This document shows positions 16,532-25,481 of a DNA stretch of 64,000 nt, piece after piece; position 1 is the first letter of the stretch, and every line of letters starts with the position of its first letter. A program made the translations under genes and the position numbers. Below the pieces are notes generated by a model that was not told where the DNA came from, searched no databases, and worked only from the letters and a program-made list of their open reading frames with translations. Where the stretch lies: NCBI RefSeq assembly GCF_013131805.1, contig NZ_JABJRC010000007.1, positions 372,001 through 436,000 of the forward strand. Reading direction: 5' to 3'. Source of the stretch: Kribbella sandramycini. GTDB lineage: Bacteria; Actinomycetota; Actinomycetes; Propionibacteriales; Kribbellaceae.

Positions 16532-17986
16532 TTACAGCTCCTTCTGGAGCTCGGCCCAACGCCGCTCGACGTCGTCGAGCGAACCGACGTTGAAGAAGGC
16601 CTGCTCGGCGATGTGGTCGCACTCGCCCTCGGTGATCTTCTTGAACGACTCGATGGTGTCCTTGAGCGGAACCGTCGAACCCGGCGTGTTGGTGAACTTC
16701 TCCGCCATGTAGGTGTTCTGCGAGAGGAACTGCTCGATCCGGCGCGCGCGGGCGACGGTGATCTTGTCCTCTTCGGAGAGCTCGTCGACACCGAGGATCG
16801 CGATGATGTCCTGCAGTTCCTTGTTCTTCTGCAGGATCTGCTTCACGCGGACGGCGACGTCGTAGTGCTCCTGGCCGATGTACTGCGGGTCGAGGATCCG
16901 CGACGTGGAGGTCAGCGGGTCGACGGCCGGGTACAGACCACGCGACGCGATGTCACGCGAGAGCTCGGTGGTCGCGTCCAGGTGGGCGAACGTCGTCGCC
17001 GGCGCCGGGTCGGTGTAGTCGTCGGCGGGTACGTAGATCGCCTGCATCGAGGTGATCGAGTGACCGCGCGTCGAGGTGATCCGCTCCTGCAGCACACCCA
17101 TCTCGTCGGCCAGGTTCGGCTGGTAACCAACGGCCGACGGCATCCGGCCGAGCAGCGTGGAGACCTCGGAACCGGCCTGGGTGAACCGGAAGATGTTGTC
17201 GATGAAGAGCAGTACGTCCTGCTCCTTCACGTCGCGGAAGTACTCCGCCATCGTGAGCGCCGACAGGGCGACGCGCAGCCGGGTGCCCGGCGGCTCGTCC
17301 ATCTGGCCGAAGACGAGCGCGGTGTCCTTGAAGACGCCCGCGTCCTCCATCTCACCGATCAGGTCGTTGCCCTCACGGGTCCGCTCACCGACGCCGGCGA
17401 ACACCGAGGTGCCACCGAAGTTGTGGGCGATCCGGTAGATCATCTCCTGGATCATGACGGTCTTGCCGACACCCGCACCGCCGAACAGGCCGATCTTGCC
17501 GCCCTGGACGTACGGGGTGAGCAGGTCGAGGACCTTGATCCCGGTCTCGAGCATCTCGGTCTTGGACTCGAGCTGGTCGAAGGCCGGCGCCTTGCGGTGG
17601 ATCGGCCAGCGCTCGGTGATCTCGAACTCGGACTCGTCCTGGTTCAGGCACTTGCCGGTCACGGACCACACGCGGCCCTTGGTGACGTCGCCGACCGGGA
17701 CGGAGATCGCCGCGCCGGTGTTCCGCACCTCGGCGCCGCGGACCAGGCCGTCGGTGGGCTTCATCGAGATCGCCCGGACGATGTTGTCGCCGACGTGCAG
17801 CGCGACCTCGAGGGTGATCGTGGCGGTGACGTCGGCCAAGGTGATGTCCACCTCGAGCGCGTTGTAGATATCGGGCATCGCGTCCGCGGGGAACTCGATG
17901 TCGACGACCGGGCCGATGACCCGGGCAACGCGACCAACGGCGTTCGCCGCGCCGCTGTTGTCTTTCTCGGTAACCGTGGCAGTCAT
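16532..17986 (-). CDS. atpD: F1Fo ATP synthase beta subunit
   Basis: Catalytic subunit of F1. The Walker A loop is GGAGVGKTV, the catalytic Glu lies in GVGERTREGND, Walker B is VLLFIDNIF, and the DELSEED lever is present as VDELSEEDK near the C-terminus. At 484 residues it is normal length, with a slightly extended N-terminus (MTATVTEKDNSGAANAVGR). I used the ATG at 17986. The in-frame GTG at 17995 overlaps the atpG stop but adds only three residues. The gap to atpG is 5 bp. Confidence 0.97.
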   Translation of the reverse strand: MTATVTEKDNSGAANAVGRVARVIGPVVDIEFPADAMPDIYNALEVDITLADVTATITLEVALHVGDNIVRAISMKPTDGLVRGAEVRNTGAAISVPVGDVTKGRVWSVTGKCLNQDESEFEITERWPIHRKAPAFDQLESKTEMLETGIKVLDLLTPYVQGGKIGLFGGAGVGKTVMIQEMIYRIAHNFGGTSVFAGVGERTREGNDLIGEMEDAGVFKDTALVFGQMDEPPGTRLRVALSALTMAEYFRDVKEQDVLLFIDNIFRFTQAGSEVSTLLGRMPSAVGYQPNLADEMGVLQERITSTRGHSITSMQAIYVPADDYTDPAPATTFAHLDATTELSRDIASRGLYPAVDPLTSTSRILDPQYIGQEHYDVAVRVKQILQKNKELQDIIAILGVDELSEEDKITVARARRIEQFLSQNTYMAEKFTNTPGSTVPLKDTIESFKKITEGECDHIAEQAFFNVGSLDDVERRWAELQKEL

Positions 17987-17991
17987 CTCTC

Positions 17992-18903
17992 TCACTCGCT
18001 CCCGGCGTTGGCGTCAGCCAGCGCGTTGGCGCCACCGACGATCTCGCTGATTTCCTGGGTAATGGCCGACTGCCGCACCTGGTTGTACTCGCGGGTCAGT
18101 CGTTCGATCAGATCTTGCGCGTTGTCCGTCGCGGACTTCATCGCCCGCTGCCGGCTGGCCAGCTCGGAGGCCGCCGCCTGCAGCATGCAGAAGTGGATCC
18201 GGCTCGCGACGTACTTCGGCAGCAGCCCGTCGAGGACGTCCTCGGCGGACGGCTCGAACTCGTACAGCGGCAGGACGTCGTCCGCGGCCGGGGCCTCCTC
18301 GCCCTCGACGACCTCCAACGGCAGCAACCGGATGACGTCCGGCTTCTGCGTCAGCATCGACACGAACCGGGTGAAGACGATGTGGATCTCGTCCACGCCG
18401 CCCTCCTCGGTCGGGGTCAGGAAGGCCTCGATCAGCGCGTCCGCGACCTCGCGGGCGCGGGCGAACGTCGGCGCGTCGGACTCGCCGCTCCACGACTGCG
18501 CGATCTCGCGCTGCCGGAAGGTGTAGTAGGCGATGCCCTTGCGGCCGGTCAGGTACGGAACGATCTCTTTCTCGTCCTCGCGGAGCAGCTGGTTCAGCCG
18601 CTCCCCCTCACGGATGACCGAGGACGAGTAGGCGCCGGCCTGGCCGCGGTCCGAGGTGATCAACAGCACCGCGGCACGCTTCGGGTTCGGCTTCTCGGTG
18701 GTCAGCGGGTGGTCGACGTTCGAGAACGTCGCCACCGCGGACACGGCGCGGGTGAGCTCCCGCGCGTACGGCCCGGCCGCCTGGGCGCGTTGCTGCGCCT
18801 TGACGATCCGGGACGCCGCGATCAGCTCCATCGCGCGCGTGAGCTTCTTGATCGTCGAAACGGAGTTCCGCCGATCCTTCAGCTCGCGTTGGGTCGCTGG
18901 CAT
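17992..18903 (-). CDS. atpG: F1Fo ATP synthase gamma subunit
   Basis: Rotor shaft of F1, 303 residues. The N-terminal helix (RELKDRRNSVSTIKKLTRAMELIAASRIVKAQQ) and C-terminal helix (RAMKSATDNAQDLIERLTREYNQVRQSAITQEISEIVGGANAL) that form the coiled coil are unmistakable. The middle Rossmann-like part begins LLITSDRGQAGAYSS. The segment after about residue 205 (VEGEEAPAADDVLPLYEFEPSA) is an acidic loop common in actinobacterial gamma subunits. It starts 6 bp after atpA. Confidence 0.96.
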   Translation of the reverse strand: MPATQRELKDRRNSVSTIKKLTRAMELIAASRIVKAQQRAQAAGPYARELTRAVSAVATFSNVDHPLTTEKPNPKRAAVLLITSDRGQAGAYSSSVIREGERLNQLLREDEKEIVPYLTGRKGIAYYTFRQREIAQSWSGESDAPTFARAREVADALIEAFLTPTEEGGVDEIHIVFTRFVSMLTQKPDVIRLLPLEVVEGEEAPAADDVLPLYEFEPSAEDVLDGLLPKYVASRIHFCMLQAAASELASRQRAMKSATDNAQDLIERLTREYNQVRQSAITQEISEIVGGANALADANAGSE

Positions 18904-18909
18904 GGACGA

Positions 18910-20547
18910 TCAGCCCCGCTTCTGCCGGACGATCTGCTCCTGCTCGACATCGCCCTCGTCCAGCGCCTCGGCCTCTTCGCGGCCCACGAGCAGCTGCCCG
19001 TCGGAGGTCTGGAAGGTCGACTTGAACGTCGCCAGCGCGTCCGTCACGGCCTGCTGGGCGTCGTCCTCGAACAGGTTGGACTCCCGGATACCGTCGAGCA
19101 CCTTGCTGTCGCGGCGCAGGTAGTCCAGGAACTCACGCTCGAAGCGCAGCACGTCGTTCACCGGGACGTCGTCGAACTTGCCGGTGGTGCCGGCCCAGAT
19201 CGAGACGACCTGGTCCTCGACGGCGTACGGCGAGTACTGCGGCTGACGCAGCAGCTCGACCAGTCGCTGACCGCGGTCCAGCTGCCGGCGCGACGTGGCG
19301 TCCAGGTCGGAGGCGAACATCGCGAAGGCCTCCATCGCGCGGAACTGCGCGAGGTCGAGCTTCAGCGAGCCGGAGACCTTCTTCATCGCCTTGACCTGCG
19401 CGGCGCCGCCGACCCGGGACACCGAGATACCGACGTCGATCGCGGGGCGGATGTTGGCGTTGAACAGGTCCGACTGCAGGAAGATCTGGCCGTCGGTGAT
19501 CGAGATGACGTTGGTCGGGATGAAGGCCGAGACGTCGTTGGCCTTGGTCTCGATGACCGGCAGCCCCGTCATCGAGCCGGCGCCGAGCTCGTCGCTCAGC
19601 TTCGCGCAACGCTCGAGCAGGCGGCTGTGCAGGTAGAAGACGTCACCCGGGTAGGCCTCACGACCCGGCGGGCGGCGCAGCAGCAGCGACATCGAGCGGT
19701 AGGCCTCGGCCTGCTTGGTCAGGTCGTCGAAGACGATCAGGACGTGCTTGCCCTGGTACATCCAGTGCTGGCCGATGGCCGAGCCGGTGTACGGCGCGAC
19801 GTACTTGAAGCCGGCCGCGTCGGACGCCGGGGAGGCGACGATGGTGGTGTACTCCATCGCGCCGGCCTCTTCGAGCGCGCCGCGGACGGCGGCGATCGTC
19901 GAGCCCTTCTGGCCGATCGCGACGTAGATGCAGCGAACCTGCTTCTTCGGGTCGCCGGACTCCCAGTTGGCCTTCTGGTTGATGATCGTGTCGACCGCGA
20001 TCGCCGTCTTACCGGTCTTGCGGTCGCCGATGATCAGCTGGCGCTGACCGCGGCCGACCGGGATCATGCCGTCGATCGCCTTGATACCGGTCTGCAGCGG
20101 CTCGCGGACCTCCTGGCGGTCCATGACGCCGGCCGCCTGGAGCTCGAGCGCACGGGTGCCCTCGATCCCGGTGATCTCGCCGAGGCCGTCGATCGGCTTG
20201 CCCAGCGGGTCGACGACGCGACCCAGGTAGCCCTCGCCGACCGGGACCGACAGGACCGAGCCGGTCCGGCGGACCTGCTGGCCCTCCTCGATCCCGCCGA
20301 ACTCACCGAGCACGACGACACCGATGTCGCGGACATCGAGGTTCAGCGCGATGCCCTGGGTGCCGTCCTCGAACTCGAGCAGCTCGTTGGTCATCGCCGA
20401 GGGCAGACCCTCGACGTGCGCGATACCGTCACCGGCGTCGATAACGGTGCCGACCTCTTCGCGGGCCGCTTCGGCCGGCTGGTAGTCGGTGACGAACCGA
20501 TCCAGGGCGTCCCGGATCTCCTCCGGCCTGATCGTGAGCTCAGCCAT
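18910..20547 (-). CDS. atpA: F1Fo ATP synthase alpha subunit
   Basis: Non-catalytic nucleotide-binding F1 subunit, 545 residues. P-loop GDRKTGKTA (about 169-177), GDRQLIIG preceding it, the VGRGQRQ and SISVSRVGGAAQ motifs, and the arginine-finger region GISVSRVGG are all present. The C-terminus carries an extension after the RRDSKVLDGIRE helix (ESNLFEDDAQQAVTDALATFKSTFQTSDGQLLV ... EQIVRQKRG), as in mycobacteria and streptomycetes, where it restrains ATP hydrolysis. The ATG at 20547 is separated from atpH by 93 bp, the largest gap in the F1 part. Confidence 0.97.
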   Translation of the reverse strand: MAELTIRPEEIRDALDRFVTDYQPAEAAREEVGTVIDAGDGIAHVEGLPSAMTNELLEFEDGTQGIALNLDVRDIGVVVLGEFGGIEEGQQVRRTGSVLSVPVGEGYLGRVVDPLGKPIDGLGEITGIEGTRALELQAAGVMDRQEVREPLQTGIKAIDGMIPVGRGQRQLIIGDRKTGKTAIAVDTIINQKANWESGDPKKQVRCIYVAIGQKGSTIAAVRGALEEAGAMEYTTIVASPASDAAGFKYVAPYTGSAIGQHWMYQGKHVLIVFDDLTKQAEAYRSMSLLLRRPPGREAYPGDVFYLHSRLLERCAKLSDELGAGSMTGLPVIETKANDVSAFIPTNVISITDGQIFLQSDLFNANIRPAIDVGISVSRVGGAAQVKAMKKVSGSLKLDLAQFRAMEAFAMFASDLDATSRRQLDRGQRLVELLRQPQYSPYAVEDQVVSIWAGTTGKFDDVPVNDVLRFEREFLDYLRRDSKVLDGIRESNLFEDDAQQAVTDALATFKSTFQTSDGQLLVGREEAEALDEGDVEQEQIVRQKRG

Positions 20548-20640
20548 TGTGCGTTTCCTGCTTCCTTGACCCTTGCTGGCCTGTTGTGGCTCTAAGTGGC
20601 TTGCCCGCCCTTAGCGCCGCTGTTGTGTCGTTAAGGGGGT

Positions 20641-21438
20641 TCAGCCCGCGATGCGCCGCTGCGCCTCGTCGAGCCTGGCCGCGATGGTTCCGTCGATCAC
20701 TTCGTCACCGATGTCCACCCGGACGCCGCCGACGACCTTGGGGTCGACGATCACGTTCAGCTGGATCTCCCGGCCGTACTGCCGGGCCAGCGCCGCGGAC
20801 AGCCGCGTGCGGTCGGCCTCGGACAGGTCGGTGGCGACCCGGACGGTGGCGATACTCGCGCTGCGCCGGGCGGCTGCCGCGACCTGGTACGAACGCAGGG
20901 ACGCCGCGAAACCGCGGCCCCGGCCGTCGACCGCCCGCTCGGCCAGCCGCACCGTGACGGCGTCGGCCTTACCGCGCAGCAGACCGGCCAGCAGCTCCTG
21001 ACGAGCGGCGACCGGGATGTTGCGGTCGCTGAGCTTGTCGCTCAGACCACGCTCGGACGCGACGATCCGCTCCAGCCGGAACAGCTCGTCCTCGACGTCG
21101 TCCAGCTTGCGCCGGCCGTCGGCGTAGGCCACCTCGGCCTCGACGCCCAGCTGGTCCAGCGCGTTGCCGAGATCGCGGCCGCTGACCCAGCGGCCGGCCA
21201 CGGCGACGGTCAGGATCTCCTGCGCCTGGGCGGAGATCTTGCCGCCGAACAGCTGCTGGACGAGCGCGCCGCGCTGGTCCCGCGAGCGGGCCGGATCGGT
21301 CAGCGCCCGCCGGAGCGAGCCCGTTCCGTCCAGCAGCCGGGCGACCGCGAACAGCTCGGCGCCCAGCCCCTCGGTGACGGCGGCACTCGCCAGGGCCTCC
21401 TGGGCCCGGGCGAGTGACTCGTTCGATGCGCCGCGCAT
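20641..21438 (-). CDS. atpH: F1Fo ATP synthase delta subunit
   Basis: Peripheral-stalk subunit (OSCP homologue) of 265 residues, close to the long form usual for actinobacteria. The conserved C-terminal part reads ATDLSEADRTRLSAALARQYGREIQLNVIVDPKVVGGVRVDIGDEVIDGTIAARL, the family's diagnostic region. The N-terminal helical half has the TDPARSRDQRGALVQQLFG segment. The ATG at 21438 shares one base with the atpF stop (TGATG), so the two stalk subunits are translationally coupled. Confidence 0.95.
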   Translation of the reverse strand: MRGASNESLARAQEALASAAVTEGLGAELFAVARLLDGTGSLRRALTDPARSRDQRGALVQQLFGGKISAQAQEILTVAVAGRWVSGRDLGNALDQLGVEAEVAYADGRRKLDDVEDELFRLERIVASERGLSDKLSDRNIPVAARQELLAGLLRGKADAVTVRLAERAVDGRGRGFAASLRSYQVAAAARRSASIATVRVATDLSEADRTRLSAALARQYGREIQLNVIVDPKVVGGVRVDIGDEVIDGTIAARLDEAQRRIAG

Positions 21439-22007
21439 CAGCCGTCCGTTCCGACGGCCGCGCGGGCCGACTCCGACGCCTCGAGGTCGGCCAGGAAGCG
21501 CTCGACGGTCCGGCGCTGCCGGGCCTCGTCCTCCAGCGACTCCCCGACGATGCGACCGGCCAGCGTGGTCGCCATCGTGCCGACCTCGCTACGCAGGGCG
21601 GCGACCGCCTGCGACCGCTCGGCGTCGATCTGCGTGCGGGCGTGCGTGACGATCCGCTCGGCTTCGGCGTTCGCCTGCTCCCGCATCTGCGCGATGATCT
21701 GCGCACCCTGCTCACGCGCGTCCTCACGGATCTTCGCAGCCTCCGAGCGGGCCTCGGCCAGCTGCGCGTTGTACTTCTCCAAAGCCGCCTTCGCCTCGGC
21801 CTGGGCCTGCTTGGCCTCGTTCATCCCGCCTTCGATCGCCGCGGTCCGATCGGCGTACGCCTTCTCGAACTTCGGAACGACAACCTTGGCGAAGGCGATG
21901 GCCAGCAGGATCAGGAAGACGAAACCGAAGATGATCTCCGCGGTGTGGGGCAGCAGCGGGTTGACTTCCTCGCCCGCTCCGGCCAGCGGTAGCACCAACG
22001 TCGTCAT
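21438..22007 (-). CDS. atpF: F1Fo ATP synthase b subunit
   Basis: Peripheral-stalk dimer subunit, 189 residues. An N-terminal extracytoplasmic stub is followed by one transmembrane helix (IIFGFVFLILLAIAFAKVVVPKF, about residues 25-47). A long charged coiled coil follows (KAYADRTAAIEGGMNEAKQAQAEAKAALEKYNAQL ...). This is the standard actinobacterial single b subunit; the fused b-delta protein of mycobacteria is absent here, which separates this organism from Mycobacterium. It lies 29 bp after atpE. Confidence 0.95.
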   Translation of the reverse strand: MTTLVLPLAGAGEEVNPLLPHTAEIIFGFVFLILLAIAFAKVVVPKFEKAYADRTAAIEGGMNEAKQAQAEAKAALEKYNAQLAEARSEAAKIREDAREQGAQIIAQMREQANAEAERIVTHARTQIDAERSQAVAALRSEVGTMATTLAGRIVGESLEDEARQRRTVERFLADLEASESARAAVGTDG

Positions 22008-22036
22008 GTCTAGGTCCTGTCAGTCAGAGGAGTGGA

Positions 22037-22279
22037 TCAGTTGCCGCTGGCGCGGAAGACGAACGCCAGAGCGATACCGATGATCGCCAGAACCTCGGTG
22101 ACACCGAAGCCGATCCAGGCGATGGACTGGAGCTTGGCCTGGGCCTCCGGCTGCCGCGCGGTGCCGTTGATGACAGCGGCGAAGATCAGACCGACGCCGA
22201 CGCCGGGGCCGATGGCCGCAAGGCCGTAACCGAGGACCGCGATGTTGCCGCCCAGTTCGAGGGCCAGCTGAGTAACCAT
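22037..22279 (-). CDS. atpE: F1Fo ATP synthase c subunit
   Basis: Proteolipid of the rotor ring, 80 residues, two transmembrane helices joined by the polar RQP loop (residues 42-44 in ARQPEAQ). The ion-carrying carboxylate is E62 in GFGVTEVLAIIG. There is no Na+-binding Gln/Ser-Thr signature next to it (the helix-1 glycine stretch GPGVGVG is proton-type), so H+ coupling is expected. Its start lies 77 bp downstream of atpB. Confidence 0.96.
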   Translation of the reverse strand: MVTQLALELGGNIAVLGYGLAAIGPGVGVGLIFAAVINGTARQPEAQAKLQSIAWIGFGVTEVLAIIGIALAFVFRASGN

Positions 22280-22356
22280 GGTTCCGGTGTTTCCTTTCAG
22301 TACGGATAGGGGCTATCCGGGTTTCCGTTTACTACGGGTCTGTGGGGTGGTGCTGA

Positions 22357-23139
22357 TCAGTGCTCGTCGGCGATGGCGCTGCCGATGTACTGCGCGGTGA
22401 GCACGACGAAGATGTAGGCCTGGATGCACTGGACGAACAGCTCCAGCCCGGCGATCGCGATACCCATCAGGAAGGTCAGGATGCCGACGCCGCCGAGGGC
22501 GATGCTGCCGGACTCGAAGACCATGTACTCGCCGCCGAGGACGAACACCAGCAGCAGGATGTGACCGGCGAACATGTTCGCGAACAGCCGCAGGCTCAGC
22601 GAGACCGGCCGCACGATGATGTTCGAGATGAACTCGATCGGGATCATCAGCGGCATCAGCCAGGCCGGCACGCCGGCGGGCATCGTCTGGTGCTTGAAGT
22701 AGCCGAACAGGCCCTTCTTCTTGATGCCGACCGCGTTGTAGATGACCCAGCTCATGATCGCGGCCACGTACGCCCAGCCGATGTGGCTGAAGGTCGGGAA
22801 CTGGATCAGCGGGATCGTCGCCGCGACGTTGTTCAGCAGGATGAAGAAGAACAGCCCGGTCAGATAGGGCACGTACTTCATGTAGTCCTTGCTGCCGATC
22901 GCGTCGCGCGCGATCGAGTTGCGGACGAAGTTGTAGCCCAGCTCGCCGGCGAACTGCAGTTTGCTCGGGACCACGGCGGCCTTACGGGACGCGCCCCAGA
23001 AGAACCAGATGATCACGACAACGCTCAGCGCGGCCACCAGCACAGGCTTGGTGAACCATTCCACGCCGTGGATGATCGGCGGGGTCTCGAAGCTCCCGGG
23101 ACCGGGCGGGGTGAATTCGGTCGGAACGCCGGCAATCAC
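22357..23139 (-). CDS. atpB: F1Fo ATP synthase a subunit
   Basis: Membrane stator that forms the two proton half-channels, 260 residues with five to six helices. The essential Arg is in helix 4-5, in RPVSLSLRLFANMFAGH (the second R, LSLRLFAN, corresponds to E. coli R210). The C-terminal FVQCIQAYIFVVLTAQYIG helix is also conserved. The start is the GTG at 23139: an AGGAG lies seven to eight bases upstream (GAGAGGAGACCCG then GTG). A longer reading up to 23184 lacks such a site. The mature N-terminus begins IAGVPTEFTPPGPGSFE and is periplasm-side. Confidence 0.95.
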   Translation of the reverse strand: MIAGVPTEFTPPGPGSFETPPIIHGVEWFTKPVLVAALSVVVIIWFFWGASRKAAVVPSKLQFAGELGYNFVRNSIARDAIGSKDYMKYVPYLTGLFFFILLNNVAATIPLIQFPTFSHIGWAYVAAIMSWVIYNAVGIKKKGLFGYFKHQTMPAGVPAWLMPLMIPIEFISNIIVRPVSLSLRLFANMFAGHILLLVFVLGGEYMVFESGSIALGGVGILTFLMGIAIAGLELFVQCIQAYIFVVLTAQYIGSAIADEH

Positions 23140-23236
23140 CGGGTCTCCTCTCGCGTCGTGCTCAAGTCGGACGCCTTGTGGCAAAGGGCAGGGCGGCTCA
23201 GGGCATGGCGGTCAACAACGTCAGACCCGGCAGGGA

Positions 23237-23452
23237 TCAGGATTTCGACCCGTACCGGAAGTTCAACAACAAGATGGTCAGCCCGGCACCGAGCACGATG
23301 CCGATCACGACCAGGAACTGGGTGCCGAACAAGCGATCCAGCCCGAACCCGATGCCCCCGTAGACCAGGACACCGCCGATCAAGTAGGACAGGACCCGCC
23401 AGCCGTCGCCGGAGGTGTCCGGTGTCGGCTTCGGATCCTTGTGCTCGCTCAT
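23237..23452 (-). CDS. AtpZ/AtpI-family small membrane protein
   Basis: A 71-residue protein with a short hydrophilic N-terminus (MSEHKDPKPTPDTSGDGW) and two transmembrane helices (VLSYLIGGVLVYGGIGFGLDRLFG and FLVVIGIVLGAGLTILLLNF). The GxGxGxGLDRLFGT pattern between them is the AtpZ/AtpI Pfam signature. Members are thought to help c-ring assembly or to transport Mg2+/Ca2+ next to the ATP synthase. Position directly upstream of atpB supports that. I used the ATG at 23452; reading back to 23482 adds ten residues. Confidence 0.85.
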   Translation of the reverse strand: MSEHKDPKPTPDTSGDGWRVLSYLIGGVLVYGGIGFGLDRLFGTQFLVVIGIVLGAGLTILLLNFRYGSKS

Positions 23453-23542
23453 TGGCACCCGAAAGGTACCAGCCCGCGACACGCCGGGTCACATCGGTAC
23501 CGGCGACCTCCGTCACAGCCCGAAAACCGTTACTGGACGTGG

Positions 23543-24007
23543 TCATCGGTTGACCTCGTTGTCGAGGTCGTAGATCGGCACCCGCAGCCGGGACCAGGAC
23601 CAGATCTCGCCGGCCATCCAGCCCATGATCACGACCAGCGCGACGATCCCCAGCACGGTCAGATTCACGTGCCGCTCCAGGCTGTCCGAGCTCAGCGCGA
23701 GCGCGAGCAGACCGCCGAAGATCGCGATCCGGCCGGTGTACGACGCCATCGCGACCGCCAGCTGCATGGTCGGATCGGCCTTACGGGACAGGTGCATCGC
23801 GAACAGGCCGGCGCCGGAGAAGACGATCACCATCAGCAATCCGAGCAGCGCGCCGAGCAGGCCCGGCGTCCCGACGGCGATCGCGGAGATCGCGATCGCG
23901 TTGACACCAACGACCACGGCGGCGATCAGCGCGCCGCGCAGCATCGCGAGCGCCGGGTGCTTGGTAGCTTGGCCGGCGACGTCCGGGCTGTGGGCCGAGG
24001 GAGCCAT
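23543..24007 (-). CDS. ATP synthase protein I-like membrane protein
   Basis: A 154-residue protein with four predicted transmembrane segments (LRGALIAAVVVGVNAIAISAIAVG, LLGALLGLLMVIVFSGAGLFAMHLS, MQLAVAMASYTGRIAIFGGLLALAL, LTVLGIVALVVIMGWMAGEIW). The position between the wecA-like gene and atpB matches the M. tuberculosis Rv1303 gene, which has the same membrane layout. It is the first gene after the candidate atp promoter. Function unproven; an assembly role for the c-ring is likely from context. Confidence 0.8.
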   Translation of the reverse strand: MAPSAHSPDVAGQATKHPALAMLRGALIAAVVVGVNAIAISAIAVGTPGLLGALLGLLMVIVFSGAGLFAMHLSRKADPTMQLAVAMASYTGRIAIFGGLLALALSSDSLERHVNLTVLGIVALVVIMGWMAGEIWSWSRLRVPIYDLDNEVNR

Positions 24008-24102
24008 CTGGTGGTTCCGTCCTGCTGGCGACCAGGTCTCGCGGCCAGGTCGTCGGGTTGGGCGGGGTCAGGGGTATCGCTGTTGTTTGCTGGTGCTTGT
24101 GA

Positions 24103-24132
24103 AAACTAGCACAAAGTCTGCGTGGTCAGCAA
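24103..24132 (-). promoter_or_regulatory. Candidate promoter of the atp operon
   Basis: On the minus strand TTGCTG (24127-24132) and TAGTTT (24103-24108) are spaced 18 bp, about 95 bp upstream of the atpI-like start. A TTGTG/CACAA inverted repeat overlaps the -10. It is the only A/T-richer stretch in the 200-bp gap after the wecA-like gene. Confidence 0.4.
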
Positions 24133-24188
24133 AACGAGGCCCCTGCCGCTGTACAGGCACACACTATCGGTAGGCCACACGACCCAGT

Positions 24189-24219
24189 GGTCTGGTCCCC
24201 GGACGGACCGGATCAGACC
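24189..24219 (-). terminator. Hairpin straddling the end of the wecA-like gene
   Basis: GGTCTG (24189-24194) pairs with CAGACC (24214-24219). An inner GGTCC/GGACC pair (24194-24198, 24205-24209) extends the stem. One arm contains the stop codon at 24213-24215. It is a candidate terminator separating wecA from the atp operon. Confidence 0.5.
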
Positions 24220-25331
24220 TTGGCGAGCGGTTTCCGAAGACCGCGCGGCGAGCCGGTGGTGAGCAGGACCGCGGCGACGGCGATGGCCAGCACGATCAGC
24301 GCCGTCCACCAGGTCAGGACCAGGCCGAGGACCACGACACCGAAGGCGATCAGGATCGTCCACAGGTACATCAGCAGCACGGCCCGGCGGTGCGAGTGCC
24401 CGCGCTGCATGAGCCGGTGGTGCAGGTGCAGTTTGTCGGCAGCGAACGGCGACTGGCCGGCCTTGGTCCGGCGGATGTAGGCCAGCGTCAGGTCGAGCGC
24501 GGGGATCGCGAGGACGGCGATCGGCAGCACCAGCGGGAGCAGCGCGGGCAGCAGGCTCGAACCGCCGACCTCGTACGGGACGGCGTTCGGGTCCATCTGG
24601 CCGGTCAGGCTGATCGTCGACGCGGCCAGCATCAGACCGATCAGCAAGGCGCCGGAGTCCCCCATGAAAACCCTTGCGGGGAAGAAGTTGTGCGGCAGGA
24701 AGCCGAGGCAGGCGCCGGCCAGCGCGACCGTGATCAGGGTGGACGTCGTCGCCCGGTCGAGGTCCTGCTCGACGTTCAGCAGGTACGAGTAGGTGAAGAA
24801 CGCGAGCGCGCCGATCGCGGTGACGCCGGCGGCCAGGCCGTCGAGCCCGTCGACGAAGTTCACCGCGTTGCAGGAGACCAGCAGGATGCCCGCGGTGAGC
24901 ACGGCGAGCAGCGCCGCGGACGGCGAGACCACGCCGCCGGGCAGCGGCAACCAGTACAACTGGATGCCCTGGACAACCATCACGCCGACCGCGAGCACCT
25001 CCCCGGCCAGCTTGGTGATCGCGTCCAGCTCGTACAGGTCGTCGATCACGCCGACCGCGCAGATCACCGCGCCGCCGATCAGGATCGCCCGGCCGTCGTG
25101 CGCGACCTGCAGGCTGTCGCCGAGGAACGGCAGGCTGGAGGCGACCGCGAACGCGGCGATCAGCCCGCCGAGGATGGACACCCCGCCGAAGTACGGGATC
25201 GGCACCTTGTGCACGTCCCGGGCCCGGACCCGCGCCACGGCGCCGTACCGAAGAGCGACTTTCCGGGCCACGCCGGTCAGCAGGAAGGTCGTGGCCATCG
25301 CCACGAACAGGACCAGCAGGTACTCGCGCAC
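24213..25331 (-). CDS. wecA: Polyprenyl-phosphate GlcNAc-1-phosphate transferase (WecA/MraY family)
   Basis: Transfers a sugar-1-phosphate from a UDP-sugar to undecaprenyl (or decaprenyl) phosphate at the membrane, starting cell-wall linker or glycan synthesis. About eleven hydrophobic segments in 372 residues. Family motifs are VIDDLYELD (DDxxD-like), CNAVNFVDGLDGLAAG, VFMGDSGALLIG and the C-terminal LHLHHRLMQRGHSHRR, whose H-H-R pattern favours WecA/TagO over MraY. Its position upstream of the atp genes corresponds to M. tuberculosis Rv1302 (wecA). The start is the GTG at 25331 with AGGAG ten bases upstream; a two-codon ATG-GCC-TAG overlaps it, possibly incidental. Confidence 0.88.
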   Translation of the reverse strand: MREYLLVLFVAMATTFLLTGVARKVALRYGAVARVRARDVHKVPIPYFGGVSILGGLIAAFAVASSLPFLGDSLQVAHDGRAILIGGAVICAVGVIDDLYELDAITKLAGEVLAVGVMVVQGIQLYWLPLPGGVVSPSAALLAVLTAGILLVSCNAVNFVDGLDGLAAGVTAIGALAFFTYSYLLNVEQDLDRATTSTLITVALAGACLGFLPHNFFPARVFMGDSGALLIGLMLAASTISLTGQMDPNAVPYEVGGSSLLPALLPLVLPIAVLAIPALDLTLAYIRRTKAGQSPFAADKLHLHHRLMQRGHSHRRAVLLMYLWTILIAFGVVVLGLVLTWWTALIVLAIAVAAVLLTTGSPRGLRKPLAKV

Positions 25332-25481
25332 TAGGCCATGTCTCCTGACTCCGCGCCGTAGCGAGCATGTGCTCGGTGCGGTGCATCGGTGTGCGGGGGC
25401 GGAGGGTTCGATGCGGAGCATCGTGCCCTTCGTACCCGTGCGGCGAGGTGCCGTGCCGAGTACAGCGCAGTAGGCGCGGGG

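Noticed and set aside
11174..20595. Several long plus-strand open frames opposite the helicase and ATP synthase genes
   Set aside because: They mirror conserved genes, are rich in His/Arg/Asp and have no domain signature.
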